Positions 24,486 to 34,675 of a stretch of DNA of 64,000 nt are shown piece after piece. A program made the position numbers and the translations under genes. The stretch lies in assembly GCF_003387615.1 (NCBI RefSeq), contig NZ_QUNS01000004.1, positions 62,001 to 126,000 on the forward strand, in the 5' to 3' direction. Origin of the DNA: Tenacibaculum gallaicum (GTDB lineage Bacteria; Bacteroidota; Bacteroidia; Flavobacteriales; Flavobacteriaceae). Numbering within the stretch: the stretch's first letter is position 1; every line of letters begins with the position of its first letter. Below the pieces are notes generated by a model, which saw only the letters and a program-made list of their open reading frames with translations, was not told the DNA's origin and ran no database searches.

Positions 24486-25542
24486 ACTACTTTTCCTACT
24501 CTTATTCATTCCTACACTTTTAGTAGCTAATGATAAAAAGCACGAAAAAAGCAAAAACATACGTAAAACTTTTTCTGTTAACAAAAATGCTACCTTATAC
24601 ATTAACAATAAATACGGTAATGTAAACGTAACTACTTGGAATGAAAACAGAATAGAAATCAACGTAAAAATTACCGTAAAAGGGAGTGATTTATCTAACG
24701 TTGAACGTAAACTAAAAGCTATTGATGTACAATTTGAAGCTACTCCTAGCTTAGTAGAAGCAAGAACAATTATTGAAAAAACAAAATCTAGTTGGTCTTG
24801 GTGGGGCAGTAATAACACAAACTATAAGATTAATTACTTTGTTAAGATGCCAATTACCAATAATGCCGATTTAAATAATAAATACGGAAACATTGAATTA
24901 GATAAACTAGAAGGTAAATCCAATATTAATTGTGATTATGGTAAAATTCAAATAGACCAGTTATTAAATGAAACTAATAATATTAATTTAGATTACTGTG
25001 GTACTTCTGAAATTAACTTTATGAAATCTGGAAGCTTAAGTGTTGATTACTCAAAGTTAGCTATTATAAAATCAGAAAACTTAAAAGTTAATGCCGATTA
25101 TTCTACTATGAAAATTGGTACTGCAACCAATGTTGATTTTAATACTGATTATGGAAGTATTTCTATAGGTGATGCTTCTAATATTAGTGGTAACTCTGAT
25201 TACGCAAGTATAAAAATAGGAACTCTTAGAAAAAACTTAAAGATTAATACCGATTATGGTAGTGTTAGAGTTAGAAATATTGAAAAAGGGTTTGAAAACA
25301 TTGTTATTGATGGAAGTTATGCTGGAATTAAACTTGGTACTAATAGCAATAACAGCTTTAATTTTACTGTTGACTTGGGGTATGCCGGATTTGGATATCC
25401 TGAAAACCATGTAGACATGTTTAAAAGCATTAATAAATCGTCAAAAAAATATTATGAAGGGGCTTTTGGTAAAGGGAATTCTAATTCTACCATTACTATA
25501 AAATCTAAATATGGAGGCGTTTCTTTAAAATTAAATGATTAA
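24472..25542 (+). CDS. Exported beta-solenoid-like protein (DUF4097-type adhesin family)
   Basis: 356 residues with a signal peptide (FLLLFIPTLLVAND). From residue ~45 on, short units of about 17-20 residues recur, each with a KYG, DYG, DYS or DYA turn: NNKYGNVNV, NNKYGNIEL, NCDYGKIQI, VDYSKLAII, ADYSTMKIG, TDYGSISIG, SDYASIKIG, TDYGSVRVR, KYGGVSL. This suggests a right-handed beta-helix with one unit per coil. It resembles the DUF4097/DUF4098 putative adhesins that accompany ECF operons. Location should be periplasm or surface; function unknown. It overlaps its upstream neighbour by 14 bp. Confidence 0.75.
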   Translation: MKLYKLLFLLLFIPTLLVANDKKHEKSKNIRKTFSVNKNATLYINNKYGNVNVTTWNENRIEINVKITVKGSDLSNVERKLKAIDVQFEATPSLVEARTIIEKTKSSWSWWGSNNTNYKINYFVKMPITNNADLNNKYGNIELDKLEGKSNINCDYGKIQIDQLLNETNNINLDYCGTSEINFMKSGSLSVDYSKLAIIKSENLKVNADYSTMKIGTATNVDFNTDYGSISIGDASNISGNSDYASIKIGTLRKNLKINTDYGSVRVRNIEKGFENIVIDGSYAGIKLGTNSNNSFNFTVDLGYAGFGYPENHVDMFKSINKSSKKYYEGAFGKGNSNSTITIKSKYGGVSLKLND

Positions 25543-25564
25543 CCAACTTATAAATTATACTACG

Positions 25565-26293
25565 ATGAAAAAATCAGCAATCTTATTATTAACTCTTTTT
25601 ATTAGTTTCCAAATACAGGCACAAAGCTGGTGGAATTCAAAAAAAATTAAAGGTAACGGAAAAGTTATTACAGAAACTAGAAAGATTAGTTCTTTTGATA
25701 AAGTAAACGTTGGAGGTTCCTTTGATGTTTATTTAATAGATGGAACTGAGGGTAAACTTACTTTAGAAGGAGAAGAAAACATTTTAAAATATATTGAAAC
25801 TGAAGTTAAAAACGGAAAATTAAATGTGCACTTTAAACAAAATACCAATATTAAAGCCACAAAAAAATTAACTGTAACCATTCCTTTTGAAAAAATTGAA
25901 GCTGTTGCTTTGGGAGGCTCAGGAAATGTAATTGCAAAAAAGCGTATAAAAGCAGATGTAGTTTCTTTTGGTTTAGGAGGATCAGGAAACATTATAGCTA
26001 GTGTAGACGCTAATACTGTTAAAACTTCTATTGGCGGTTCAGGAAACATTATGCTAAAAGGAAAAAGTGACAACTTAAAATGTTCTATTGGTGGTTCGGG
26101 AAATGTAAAAGCATACGATTTAAAAACAAGCTCTTTAAAAGCTAGCATTGCTGGCTCTGGTGATGTATCAGCCACTGTTAATAATAGAATTAAAGCTACA
26201 ATAGTAGGTTCTGGGAGTATATATTATAAAGGGAAACCATCAGATATAGACAAGACTGCATTAGGTTCTGGAAGCGTCATTGATAGAAATTAA
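25565..26293 (+). CDS. Exported head-GIN domain protein (DUF2807)
   Basis: 242 residues from the ATG at 25565, chosen because a signal peptide (KKSAILLLTLFISFQIQAQS) starts there; an in-frame start at 25535 would add ten unlikely residues. After VGGSFDVYLIDG, the head-GIN signature, the chain carries repeated G-[GA]-SGN/D turns: LGGSGNVIAK, LGGSGNIIAS, IGGSGNIMLK, IGGSGNVKAY, IAGSGDVSAT, VGSGSIYYK, LGSGSVID. This gives a beta-helix-like putative adhesin. It is the last gene of the ECF operon and is followed by a strong terminator. Confidence 0.85.
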   Translation: MKKSAILLLTLFISFQIQAQSWWNSKKIKGNGKVITETRKISSFDKVNVGGSFDVYLIDGTEGKLTLEGEENILKYIETEVKNGKLNVHFKQNTNIKATKKLTVTIPFEKIEAVALGGSGNVIAKKRIKADVVSFGLGGSGNIIASVDANTVKTSIGGSGNIMLKGKSDNLKCSIGGSGNVKAYDLKTSSLKASIAGSGDVSATVNNRIKATIVGSGSIYYKGKPSDIDKTALGSGSVIDRN

Positions 26294-26311
26294 AACACCT
26301 TTACCAACTAC

Positions 26312-26345
26312 AAAAAATCCGCTGTAAGTTTACAGCGGATTTTTT
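26312..26345. terminator. Bidirectional terminator between the ECF operon and valS
   Basis: AAAAAATCCGCTGTAA pairs with TACAGCGGATTTTTT around a 3-base loop, with A/T-runs on both sides, placed between convergent genes. Confidence 0.85.
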
Positions 26346-26365
26346 ATTCACCTAAATTTATTTTC

Positions 26366-29008
26366 TTATTGCAACGAAGCTAAACTAGCTTTAATAGTTT
26401 CAATTTTAGCTAAGGTATCTGATTCTTTTTTACGCTCTAAAGTGATCACTTGCTCTGGCGCATTGCTTACAAATCGTTCGTTAGACAACTTCTTTTGAAT
26501 TCCTGTTAAGAAGCCTTCAGCACGTTTTAACTCTCCATTTAACTTCGTTATTTCAGCTTCTACATCAATCGTATCTAATGAAATTGGAACAAAATATTCG
26601 TTTGATTTCACACGGAATGATGCTGCTCCTTCAACTTTATCAGTAACATCATAGTTAATTTCTGAAGCATTGGTTAACTTTTGAATTACTACATCAAACT
26701 CTTTTGTAAAGTTTTCATTATTTACAACAGATAATTCTATCGCATCTTTAAATGAAATATTTTTATTTTTTCTAATCGTTCTAATTCCTGAAACCACACC
26801 TGTAGCAAACTCAAAATTTGTAATTAATTCTTCGTTTGTTTCTCCTACAGTTGGGTATTTTGCTATAATTAAAGCATCTTCTGGAGTTCTTTCTGTAATA
26901 TGCTGCCAAATTTCCTCTGTTAAGAAAGGCATAAATGGATGTAATACTTTTAAATTATTCTCTAATACTTCTATTACAGCCTTGTATGTTTTTGCATCAA
27001 TTGGTTGTTGGTACCCTGGTTTAACGATTTCTAATAACCATGAAGAAAAATCATCAGTAATTAACTTGTAAATAGCCATTAATGCATCCGATAAACGATA
27101 CTTACTAAAGTGATCTTCTATTTCTAGTAATATTTTACTAAACTTCGCTTCGTACCAAGCTAGTCCTATTTTAGCAGTTTCTGGTTGGGCTAAACTTTCA
27201 TCTACTTCCCATCCTTTAATTAAACGGAAAGTGTTCCAAATTTTGTTAGCGAAGCCTTTTCCTTGTTGACATAAATCTTCATCAAATAACAAATCGTTTC
27301 CAGCAGCAGCACTTAATAACAATCCTACACGAACTCCATCAGCACCAAAATCTTCAATTAACTTTAACGCATCTGGTGAGTTCCCTAAGGATTTACTCAT
27401 TTTTCTACGTTGCTTGTCACGCACCAATCCTGTTAAGTATACATTTTCAAACGGACGTTGATCTTTGTATTCGTATCCAGCAATTATCATACGTGCTACC
27501 CAGAAGAATAAAATATCTGGTCCAGTAACTAAATCGTTTGTTGGATAATAATACTTGATTTCTTCATTCTCAGGATTACGAATTCCGTCGAAAACCGACA
27601 TCGGCCATAACCAAGAAGAAAACCATGTATCTAAGGCATCTGGATCTTGTTTTAAGTCAGAAGCAGTTAACGATGTATTTCCTGTTTTTTCTTGAGCTAG
27701 TTTTACTGCATCTTCAATATTCTCAGCAACAACAAAGTCTTCTTTACCATCTCCAAAATAGAACGCAGGAATTTGTTGTCCCCACCATAATTGACGAGAA
27801 ATATTCCAATCACGAATGTTTTCCATCCAGTGACGATAGGTATTTTCAAACTTTTTTGGAAATAACTTTACCTCTCTATCTTCTCCTAAAACAGCATCGA
27901 TAGCTGGTTTTACTAAGTCTTCCATTTTTAAGAACCATTGATCTGATAATCTTGGTTCAATTACCGCTTTAGTTCTTTCAGAGGTTCCTACTTTATTGGT
28001 ATGAACTTCAGTTTTCACCAAAAACCCTTTTTCTTCTAATTCTTTGGTAATTTCTTTACGAACTACAAAACGATCTTTTCCTTCATAATGTAATCCGAAT
28101 GAGTTTAAACTAGCATCCTCATTAAAAATATCAATTACTTCTAATTTGTGTTTATCACCTAAAGCTTTATCATTCTCATCATGTGCAGGAGTTACTTTTA
28201 AACACCCCGTACCAAATTCAACATCTACGTATTCATCTTCAATAATTGGTATTTCTCTATTACATAAAGGTACAACTGCTTTTTTACCTTTTAAATGTGT
28301 AAAACGTTCATCGTTTGGATTGATACAGATTGCAGTATCTCCTAAAATAGTTTCTGGACGTGTTGTTGCAATAATCACCTTTTCGTCAGAATCAACTATG
28401 TTATACTGTAAGTAGTATAAATTTCCTTGACGTTCTTCGTAGATTACTTCTTCATCAGAAAGTGTAGTTTTTGCTTCAGGGTCCCAGTTTACCATACGGT
28501 AACCACGATAAATTAATCCTTTATTATATAAATCGACAAACACTTTAATTACCGATTCTGATAATGCAGGATCCATAGTAAATGCGGTACGTTCCCAATC
28601 ACAAGAAGCTCCTAACTTTTTTAATTGGTCTAAAATGATTCCTCCATACTCGTTCTTCCATTCCCAAGCATGTGCCAAGAACTCTTCACGAGTTAAATCA
28701 TTCTTATCAATTCCTTGTTCTTTTAACTTCGCTACTACTTTTGCTTCAGTAGCGATTGAAGCGTGGTCGGTACCAGGAACCCAACATGCATTCTTTCCTT
28801 GCAAACGGGCACGACGAATTAACACATCTTGAATTGTATTATTTAACATATGTCCCATATGCAATACTCCTGTAACGTTTGGTGGCGGTATAACAATTGT
28901 ATAAGGTTCGCGTTCATCTACTTCTGAATGAAAGTAATTATGTTTCATCCAGTAATCGTACCATTTTCCTTCTACTTCTTTAGAATTATATTTTGATGGA
29001 ATATTCAT
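26366..29008 (-). CDS. valS: Valine--tRNA ligase
   Basis: 880 residues, the usual length. Class I synthetase: charges tRNA-Val with valine and edits mischarged threonine. The HIGH motif is in [13 protein letters not shown] (~45-57), KMSKS in [16 protein letters not shown] (~540), and the CP1 editing domain lies between with [12 protein letters not shown] and the [15 protein letters not shown] segment. The anticodon-binding domain and a C-terminal coiled coil (~815-880) complete it. Cytosolic, transcribed alone. The intergenic region upstream is divergent with the DUF1573 gene. Confidence 0.98.
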   Translation of the reverse strand: MNIPSKYNSKEVEGKWYDYWMKHNYFHSEVDEREPYTIVIPPPNVTGVLHMGHMLNNTIQDVLIRRARLQGKNACWVPGTDHASIATEAKVVAKLKEQGIDKNDLTREEFLAHAWEWKNEYGGIILDQLKKLGASCDWERTAFTMDPALSESVIKVFVDLYNKGLIYRGYRMVNWDPEAKTTLSDEEVIYEERQGNLYYLQYNIVDSDEKVIIATTRPETILGDTAICINPNDERFTHLKGKKAVVPLCNREIPIIEDEYVDVEFGTGCLKVTPAHDENDKALGDKHKLEVIDIFNEDASLNSFGLHYEGKDRFVVRKEITKELEEKGFLVKTEVHTNKVGTSERTKAVIEPRLSDQWFLKMEDLVKPAIDAVLGEDREVKLFPKKFENTYRHWMENIRDWNISRQLWWGQQIPAFYFGDGKEDFVVAENIEDAVKLAQEKTGNTSLTASDLKQDPDALDTWFSSWLWPMSVFDGIRNPENEEIKYYYPTNDLVTGPDILFFWVARMIIAGYEYKDQRPFENVYLTGLVRDKQRRKMSKSLGNSPDALKLIEDFGADGVRVGLLLSAAAGNDLLFDEDLCQQGKGFANKIWNTFRLIKGWEVDESLAQPETAKIGLAWYEAKFSKILLEIEDHFSKYRLSDALMAIYKLITDDFSSWLLEIVKPGYQQPIDAKTYKAVIEVLENNLKVLHPFMPFLTEEIWQHITERTPEDALIIAKYPTVGETNEELITNFEFATGVVSGIRTIRKNKNISFKDAIELSVVNNENFTKEFDVVIQKLTNASEINYDVTDKVEGAASFRVKSNEYFVPISLDTIDVEAEITKLNGELKRAEGFLTGIQKKLSNERFVSNAPEQVITLERKKESDTLAKIETIKASLASLQ

Positions 29009-29150
29009 ATGTTATGTGTATCTTTATGGTTAATAATTTAACATTTTTTAACCTTTGGCATTGTTTTTGAAATTCGATTAGCAAAAATACAACTATCTAT
29101 GAGGTACAGAAAATTAGAGGTTGTTTTTTTAGAACTTAAAGAAATAATAC

Positions 29151-29158
29151 TAAATTTG
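29151..29158 (+). promoter_or_regulatory. Candidate -7 box (TAAATTTG) for the DUF1573 gene
   Basis: Matches TAnnTTTG, 36 bp before the ATG at 29195. No convincing -33 element is visible at the usual spacing. Confidence 0.45.
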
Positions 29159-29194
29159 TAGCGGTTAATACCCTAAAAAATTAATTTTACCATT

Positions 29195-29599
29195 ATGAAA
29201 ACAATTTTATCATTTATCGCTGTTTGCTTTATTACCTTAACAGTAAGCGCTCAAGAATTTAAATTTGAATCTGAAACTATTGACTATGGAAAAATAGCTC
29301 ATGGGTCTGAAGGAAAACGCGTATTTGAATTCACAAACGTAGGAGAATCTCCAATTATCATAAAGGATATTGTATCTCCTTGTGGATGTACAGTACCTAC
29401 TAAACCTGAAGAACCAATTATGCCTGGTAAGAAAGGACAAATTGAAGTTTCTTACGACACAAAAAGATTAGGAGGTTTCTCTAAAACTTTAACTGTTATT
29501 TCAAATGCTAAAAACAAGAGAAAAAGAGTTAAAATTAAAGGATTTATTGTAAAAGATGCTACTCCTGCAAAAGAGAAAAGTACAGTAAGTGATAGCTAA
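29195..29599 (+). CDS. Exported DUF1573-domain protein
   Basis: 134 residues with a signal peptide (ending VSAQ) and one DUF1573 domain: IDYGKIAHGSEGKRVFEFTN, then IVSPCGCTVPTKPEEPIMPG, the CGCT core that defines the family, and ISNAKNKRKRVKIKGF. It has an Ig-like (ASPM/SPD-2/Hydin-related) fold. Function is unknown, but it is a common single-gene periplasmic protein in Bacteroidetes. The tail (~118-134) is Lys/Ser/Thr-rich. A terminator shared with the convergent protease gene follows. Confidence 0.9.
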   Translation: MKTILSFIAVCFITLTVSAQEFKFESETIDYGKIAHGSEGKRVFEFTNVGESPIIIKDIVSPCGCTVPTKPEEPIMPGKKGQIEVSYDTKRLGGFSKTLTVISNAKNKRKRVKIKGFIVKDATPAKEKSTVSDS

Positions 29600-29615
29600 A
29601 AACTTATCTTATTAT

Positions 29616-29649
29616 AAAAAAAAGCTCAACTTAAGTTGAGCTTTTTTTT
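29616..29649. terminator. Bidirectional terminator
   Basis: A perfect stem AAAAAGCTCAACTT/AAGTTGAGCTTTTT with A/T-runs on both sides, between the convergent DUF1573 and aspartyl protease genes. Confidence 0.85.
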
Positions 29650-30988
29650 ATATTCTTTGTTCTAACCTAAACATAAATTTAAGTTTAACACCATTTCTTT
29701 CAACCTCCATCCTTATTTTTTTATTAGGTTTTGTATGAAACATATCTATAATTTCATTCAAATGATATTCATGTGCAGCTTTCCCATTAATTCTTTTTAT
29801 TACGTCTCCTACTAGAAGACCAGCTTTAAAAGCAGGTGAGTTTTCTACTACTTTATCTATTTTGTACTTAGGCTTAAAACGATAAAAGAAAGTGCTTACT
29901 AAAGAGATTATATTATTTTTTGGAGTCTGATTATTTGTACTATAACTATCTGTAAATTTAGTTGTTCCTTTCTCTTTTATTAACTCTTGTCCATCATACA
30001 CAATATGCAACCCGCTCATATTGTAATAAAACCCTTTATTTAATGAAGCATTCTTTTTAAGAACAACTCTTTTATTCGGATAATCAATCCAAACCTTAAA
30101 TCGTTTTAAAATACCTCCACCAATACTACCATTTCTTTCTTTAAATTGTCTTGCATTAAAAGTTGATGAAGAGTCTAAGAAAGACACTGTTGGTTCACCT
30201 ATTTTAAACTTTCCGATAGAAATTTTCTGAATTCTACTTCGGTTTCCATAAATAGTACCACTAAAACCTTCCCCTATTATATCTTTAAAAAACTTCTTAG
30301 GCGTTTTCAGCTCTTCTTTTGTTCCTTCAAATAACCAAACAGCATCACTACCTCCTGTATCTATCAAAAGTTTTACTGGTAACATTGTAGTTCCCACCGT
30401 ATCAACCTGTACCTTAACATTTATATAAGGTTTATTTCTATAAAATTGTAGAGGAAAACTTTCACACCTATTACATACATTCAGATCATATGTTTTAGGA
30501 TTATAAAAGTCAATTCGTTTATTTACATAATTAATTTTAACTATAACATCTTTTAATAAATCATACCCTATAATACCGTGAATAGTTGTCCCCATTTTAG
30601 CAGAAATATCAAATGCATCTTTTAAAATAACATATAAGCCTTGATTAGAACTAGTAATATTTTTAATTCTAAAATTATTCCCTCTAGAAAATAAGGCTTC
30701 TACTGGTTCTCCACTACCTAAACCTCTTATAAATACCTTTTTTACATTGTGTAAACCAATACTATCTTTAGAAGTTAGATTAAATAAGATTGTTCTATTT
30801 ACACCTGTATCTAATATAAATGATAACTGATGCCCGTTAATTTCCAATGGAACAACTACTAAATTGTTGATTAATTGAAATCTTATTGATTGTTTATTTG
30901 TTTCATTGCCTAAAAACTGAAAATCTTGTTGAGTAAAGGCAGACACACTTAAAAGAAGTGTAAAAAAGTAGAGTAATGTTTTATTCAA
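29648..30988 (-). CDS. Exported retropepsin-like aspartyl protease with PDZ domain
   Basis: 446 residues with a signal peptide (YFFTLLLSVSAFTQQ). Two aspartyl protease lobes follow: SFILDTGVNRTILF (~60-73) and LLIDTGGSDAVWLF (~205-218). Each has a D-T-G active-site triad, so one chain supplies both catalytic aspartates. A PDZ domain near the C-terminus (~355-440; VENSPAFKAGLLVGDVIKRI) could bind C-terminal peptides. The start codon is TTG at 30988, supported by the signal peptide beginning there. It should act in the periplasm or on the outer surface. Monocistronic. Confidence 0.88.
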   Translation of the reverse strand: MNKTLLYFFTLLLSVSAFTQQDFQFLGNETNKQSIRFQLINNLVVVPLEINGHQLSFILDTGVNRTILFNLTSKDSIGLHNVKKVFIRGLGSGEPVEALFSRGNNFRIKNITSSNQGLYVILKDAFDISAKMGTTIHGIIGYDLLKDVIVKINYVNKRIDFYNPKTYDLNVCNRCESFPLQFYRNKPYINVKVQVDTVGTTMLPVKLLIDTGGSDAVWLFEGTKEELKTPKKFFKDIIGEGFSGTIYGNRSRIQKISIGKFKIGEPTVSFLDSSSTFNARQFKERNGSIGGGILKRFKVWIDYPNKRVVLKKNASLNKGFYYNMSGLHIVYDGQELIKEKGTTKFTDSYSTNNQTPKNNIISLVSTFFYRFKPKYKIDKVVENSPAFKAGLLVGDVIKRINGKAAHEYHLNEIIDMFHTKPNKKIRMEVERNGVKLKFMFRLEQRI

Positions 30989-31145
30989 AAGAACTTATTT
31001 TATGGTTATATACTTAAAGATACAATCTTCATTTTAGAAATTCTGGTTTTTATGATTTTTTTAACCGTTTTTTTCCTTAAAAACAATCTAACTTTATCAA
31101 ATATATTTCGCAAATTTGCCATTCAAACGACTAATTTAATACACA

Positions 31146-32336
31146 ATGCCATTTATTTCTAGTAAAGGAAATGCTATGCCTCAATCACCAATTCGTAAAT
31201 TGGTTCCTTTTGCTGAGGCTGCTAAAAAAAACGGAACAAAGGTTTACCACCTAAACATTGGTCAACCAGATATTAATACACCTCAAGTCGCTTTAGATGC
31301 CGTAAAAAATAATACTATTGAAGTATTATCATACGCCAGATCTGAAGGTTCTGAAGAGTACAGAACAAAATTAGCAAACTACTATGCTAAAAACGACATT
31401 CATGTAACTGCAAATAATATTATTGCAACTACTGGAGGGTCAGAAGCTCTACTTTTTAGTATTGGTAGTATAACTGATCCAGGTGATGAAATAATTATCC
31501 CTGAACCTTTTTATGCTAACTATAATGGGTTTTCTACTGCTTCAGGAGTAAAAGTGGTTCCTGTTATTTCTAAAATTGAAAATAATTTTGCCCTACCTGC
31601 AATTGAAGATTTTGAAAAATTAATCACTCCAAGAACCAAAGCAATTTTAATCTGTAACCCAGGAAACCCAACCGGGTACCTATATAGTAAGGAGGAAATT
31701 GAAAAGTTAAAACAAATTGTATTAAAACATGATTTGTTTTTAATCGCTGATGAAGTGTATCGTGAGTTTACGTACGGTGGAGAAAAACACAACTCAATAA
31801 TGACTTTGGAAGGCTTAGAGCAAAATGCTATTATGATTGATTCTGTCTCGAAACGCTATAGTATGTGTGGTGCAAGAATTGGCTGTATAGTTTCAAGAAA
31901 CGAAGAATTCATTAATACTGCTCTTAAATTTGCACAAGCACGTCTAAGCCCACCAACATATGCTCTAATTGCTAGTGAAGCTGCTTTAGAGACTCCTCAA
32001 AGTTATTTTGATGAAGTTATTGAAGAGTATGAAGATCGTAGAAATACATTAATTACTGATTTACAGAAAATTGATGGTGTAAAAGTTGCCAACCCTAAAG
32101 GAGCTTTTTACTGTGTGGCTGAATTACCAGTTAAAGATACTGACGATTTTGCACAGTGGATTTTAGAAAAATTTAATGATAATAACGAAACTGTAATGGT
32201 AGCCCCGGCAAGTGGTTTTTACTCTACCAAAGGTGAAGGAAAAAATCAAGTTCGTATTGCTTATGTTTTAAACAAAACTGATTTAAAACGTTCGGTTGAA
32301 ATATTAAAAATCGCCTTAGAAAAATATAATAGTTAA
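31146..32336 (+). CDS. PLP-dependent aminotransferase class I/II
   Basis: 396 residues, fold-type I. It shows LNIGQPDINTPQVALDAV, TTGGSEALLFSI, the NPGNPTG motif (ICNPGNPTGYLYSKEE), IADEVYREFTYGG and the PLP-binding lysine in IDSVSKRYSMCGARIG (~residue 237), with the substrate arginine in NQVRIAYV. Aspartate/aromatic aminotransferase family; the exact amino acid cannot be read from sequence. The stop is immediately followed by the murB start codon, so the two are cotranscribed. Confidence 0.93.
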   Translation: MPFISSKGNAMPQSPIRKLVPFAEAAKKNGTKVYHLNIGQPDINTPQVALDAVKNNTIEVLSYARSEGSEEYRTKLANYYAKNDIHVTANNIIATTGGSEALLFSIGSITDPGDEIIIPEPFYANYNGFSTASGVKVVPVISKIENNFALPAIEDFEKLITPRTKAILICNPGNPTGYLYSKEEIEKLKQIVLKHDLFLIADEVYREFTYGGEKHNSIMTLEGLEQNAIMIDSVSKRYSMCGARIGCIVSRNEEFINTALKFAQARLSPPTYALIASEAALETPQSYFDEVIEEYEDRRNTLITDLQKIDGVKVANPKGAFYCVAELPVKDTDDFAQWILEKFNDNNETVMVAPASGFYSTKGEGKNQVRIAYVLNKTDLKRSVEILKIALEKYNS

Positions 32337-33347
32337 TTGAATATTCAAGAAAACATATCTTTAAAAGAGTACAACACGTTTGGTATTAATGTAAATGCCA
32401 AACGTTTTGTTTCTATTACTTCTGTATACCAACTACAACAACTTCTAAAAGAAGAAAAAGACATCTTTTTAATTTCTGGTGGTAGTAATATGTTACTTAC
32501 TAAAGACATTGAAACACTAGTTGTACATATTGATATTAAAGGAATTTCAATAGATCGAGAAAATCATAACGATATCCACATAACTGTAAATGCTGGTGAA
32601 AACTGGCATGAGTTCGTTTTATGGTGTGTTTCTCAAAATTATGGTGGGTTAGAAAATTTGTCACTTATCCCTGGGAATGTAGGTACCTGCCCAATCCAGA
32701 ATATTGGAGCTTATGGTATTGAAGTAAAAGACACTATAACAAAAGTAGATGCTATTGAGATTGAAACAGGAAAGCTAATTTCTTTTACTTCGGAAGAATG
32801 TAAATTTGGATATAGAAATTCTATTTTTAAAAATATAGCTAAAGGAAAATACATACTAACTTCTGTTAGTTTTCAATTGACAAAAAACAACCATAAACTT
32901 AATACTTCTTACGGAGCTATTGAGGTTGAGTTATCTTCAAAAGGAATTACAAATCCGACTATTAAAGATATTTCTGATGCTGTTATTGCTATTCGTCAAT
33001 CTAAATTACCCGACCCAAAAGAGATTGGTAATAGCGGAAGCTTCTTTAAAAACCCAGTAGTTTCTAAAGATCATTTTGAAAAGCTTAAAGAAAAACACCC
33101 TAATATTCCTTCCTATGTAATTTCAGACACTGAAATTAAAGTACCAGCTGGTTGGCTTATTGAACAAAGCGGATTTAAAGGAAAGAGTTTTGGTAATTAC
33201 GGAGTTCATGAAAAACAAGCTTTAGTTTTAGTTAACTATGGTAATGCTTCGGGCAAAGAAATTTACGAATTAGCGCAAAAAATCCAACAGACTATTAAAG
33301 ATAAATTTGACATAAATCTTGAAATAGAAGTTAATATTATTAAATAA
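32337..33347 (+). CDS. murB: UDP-N-acetylenolpyruvoylglucosamine reductase
   Basis: 336 residues, type I MurB. Reduces the enolpyruvyl group of UDP-GlcNAc-enolpyruvate to UDP-MurNAc with NADPH and FAD, an early step of peptidoglycan synthesis. Landmarks: KEYNTFGINVNA near the start, FAD-binding ISGGSNMLLT, GNVGTCPIQNIGAYGIEV, the proton-donor serine in IGNSGSFFKNP, the RNS motif in EECKFGYRNSIFK and a terminal ...NLEIEVNII with the catalytic glutamate. It uses a TTG start directly after the aminotransferase stop. A terminator shared with aqpZ follows. Confidence 0.95.
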   Translation: MNIQENISLKEYNTFGINVNAKRFVSITSVYQLQQLLKEEKDIFLISGGSNMLLTKDIETLVVHIDIKGISIDRENHNDIHITVNAGENWHEFVLWCVSQNYGGLENLSLIPGNVGTCPIQNIGAYGIEVKDTITKVDAIEIETGKLISFTSEECKFGYRNSIFKNIAKGKYILTSVSFQLTKNNHKLNTSYGAIEVELSSKGITNPTIKDISDAVIAIRQSKLPDPKEIGNSGSFFKNPVVSKDHFEKLKEKHPNIPSYVISDTEIKVPAGWLIEQSGFKGKSFGNYGVHEKQALVLVNYGNASGKEIYELAQKIQQTIKDKFDINLEIEVNIIK

Positions 33348-33378
33348 AAAAAGAGAACCCTAAGATTCTCTTTTTTTT
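33346..33378. terminator. Bidirectional terminator between murB and the aquaporin gene
   Basis: AAAAAAAGAGAA pairs with TTCTCTTTTTTT around a short loop, between convergent genes, with T-runs on both strands. Confidence 0.8.
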
Positions 33379-33397
33379 TATTTCTATATCACTTACA

Positions 33398-34084
33398 CTA
33401 CTCTTTATCTAATAAAGTTTTATAAATTAAGCCTCCTACAACTGCTCCTGCAATTGGTGCAACCCAAAACAACCATACTTGTGACAAATAACCTCCACCA
33501 GTAAATAATGCTTGACTCATAGAACGTGCTGGATTCACAGAAGTGTTTGTAATAGGAATACTTATTAAATGAATTAAAGTTAATCCTAAACCAATAGCAA
33601 TTGGAGCAAAACCTTTAGGTGCGTTTTTATGAATACTTCCTAAAATTATTAGCAAGAAAAACATGGTTAACAAAAACTCCGCTACAAAAGCTGCTGTTAA
33701 GTTATACCCTCCAGGAGACAACTCTCCATAGCCATTCGCAGCAAAACCACCTAATGATTCAAACCCGCTATTATTTGTTACGATTATGTACAAACAAGTA
33801 GCTGCTAAAACAGCACCAACTAATTGAGAAATAATGTAAGGAAATACCTCTTTTGTTGTATGATTTCCTCCTACCCATAAACCTATAGTAACGGCAGGAT
33901 TAAAATGACCTCCAGAAATATGTCCAACAGCATATGCCATTGTTAACACTGTTAAACCAAAAGCCAATGCAACGCCTGCAAAACCAATTCCTAACTCTGG
34001 AAAACCTGCTGCAAAAATAGCACTACCACAACCTCCAAAAACTAACCAAAATGTTCCGAAAAACTCAGCAAAATATTTTTTCAT
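33398..34084 (-). CDS. aqpZ: Aquaporin Z-type water channel
   Basis: 228 residues, six membrane helices and the two NPA half-helices: [11 protein letters not shown] (~60-70) and [15 protein letters not shown] (~175-190), whose Arg is the selectivity-filter arginine. The opening [21 protein letters not shown] is that of AqpZ, and the chain lacks the aspartate of glycerol facilitators after the second NPA. It allows water flow across the inner membrane, aiding osmotic balance. Monocistronic. Confidence 0.93.
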   Translation of the reverse strand: MKKYFAEFFGTFWLVFGGCGSAIFAAGFPELGIGFAGVALAFGLTVLTMAYAVGHISGGHFNPAVTIGLWVGGNHTTKEVFPYIISQLVGAVLAATCLYIIVTNNSGFESLGGFAANGYGELSPGGYNLTAAFVAEFLLTMFFLLIILGSIHKNAPKGFAPIAIGLGLTLIHLISIPITNTSVNPARSMSQALFTGGGYLSQVWLFWVAPIAGAVVGGLIYKTLLDKE

Positions 34085-34190
34085 ATCTATGTCTTTAAAT
34101 TAATTGATTATACAATTAAGACCCTCAAATACATAAAAGTCACAATCTTATAAATCTCTCTTTATTTTATATAGAAAAACAGGAAGTTCG

Positions 34191-34198
34191 TATCTTTG
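34191..34198 (+). promoter_or_regulatory. Candidate -7 box (TATCTTTG) for the 34218 gene
   Basis: Matches TAnnTTTG, 19 bp before the ATG, giving a very short leader as is usual for Bacteroidetes. Confidence 0.5.
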
Positions 34199-34217
34199 CA
34201 CTACAAAACAATACGTC

Positions 34218-34421
34218 ATGAAATTAATTTTTGTTACCATAGGATTATTAGCGTTAGCATTTGCTGGAATTGCCATTAAAATTTGGGCAAAAAAAGACGG
34301 AGAGTTTGCTGGTACTTGTGCTAGCCAAAACCCGATGTTAAACGAAAGTGGTGAAGCTTGTGGATTTTGTGGTAAAACCCCAGATCAGTTCGATACATGT
34401 AGTGAACCAGAACATAATTAA
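34218..34421 (+). CDS. Small membrane protein with conserved Cys pair
   Basis: 67 residues. An N-terminal membrane helix (~2-22; FVTIGLLALAFAGIAIKIW) is followed by a short domain with four cysteines (GTCASQNP, EACGFCGK, DTCSEPEHN). The CxxC pair plus the flanking cysteines could bind a metal or an iron-sulfur group. This type of membrane-or-secreted protein recurs in Flavobacteriia, but its function is unknown to me. The promoter box just upstream and the isolated position suggest a single-gene transcript. Confidence 0.7.
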   Translation: MKLIFVTIGLLALAFAGIAIKIWAKKDGEFAGTCASQNPMLNESGEACGFCGKTPDQFDTCSEPEHN

Positions 34422-34675
34422 GCATAACACTTCTCAACTAACCTTTTGCTTTTTTTATGATATTTATTATCCTGTTCTACACTTTTGTAGTAGTTATGGC
34501 TGTGCAAGTGATGTATTTTTCCTTTATGATTACTTGTTATCTTATTCAAGATATCCCTCTTAGAAAATCAAAACTGCATAAAAAATATTGTTTTATTGCT
34601 ACCATTCCTTGATATTTGTTTAGTATTGCTGCAAATTAGTATCTTTATATCAAGTCAAATTTCGAAACCTAAGCA

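Noticed and set aside
25729..26175. A 148-codon minus-strand frame with repeated FPEPP motifs
   Set aside because: It is the reverse reading of the GGSGN repeats in the head-GIN gene; the repeats explain it fully.
29052..29070. TTGGCATTGTTTTTGAA, a second sigma-54-like element upstream of the DUF1573 gene
   Set aside because: The -12 part is poor, it lies 140 bp from the gene, and a standard TAAATTTG box is much closer.
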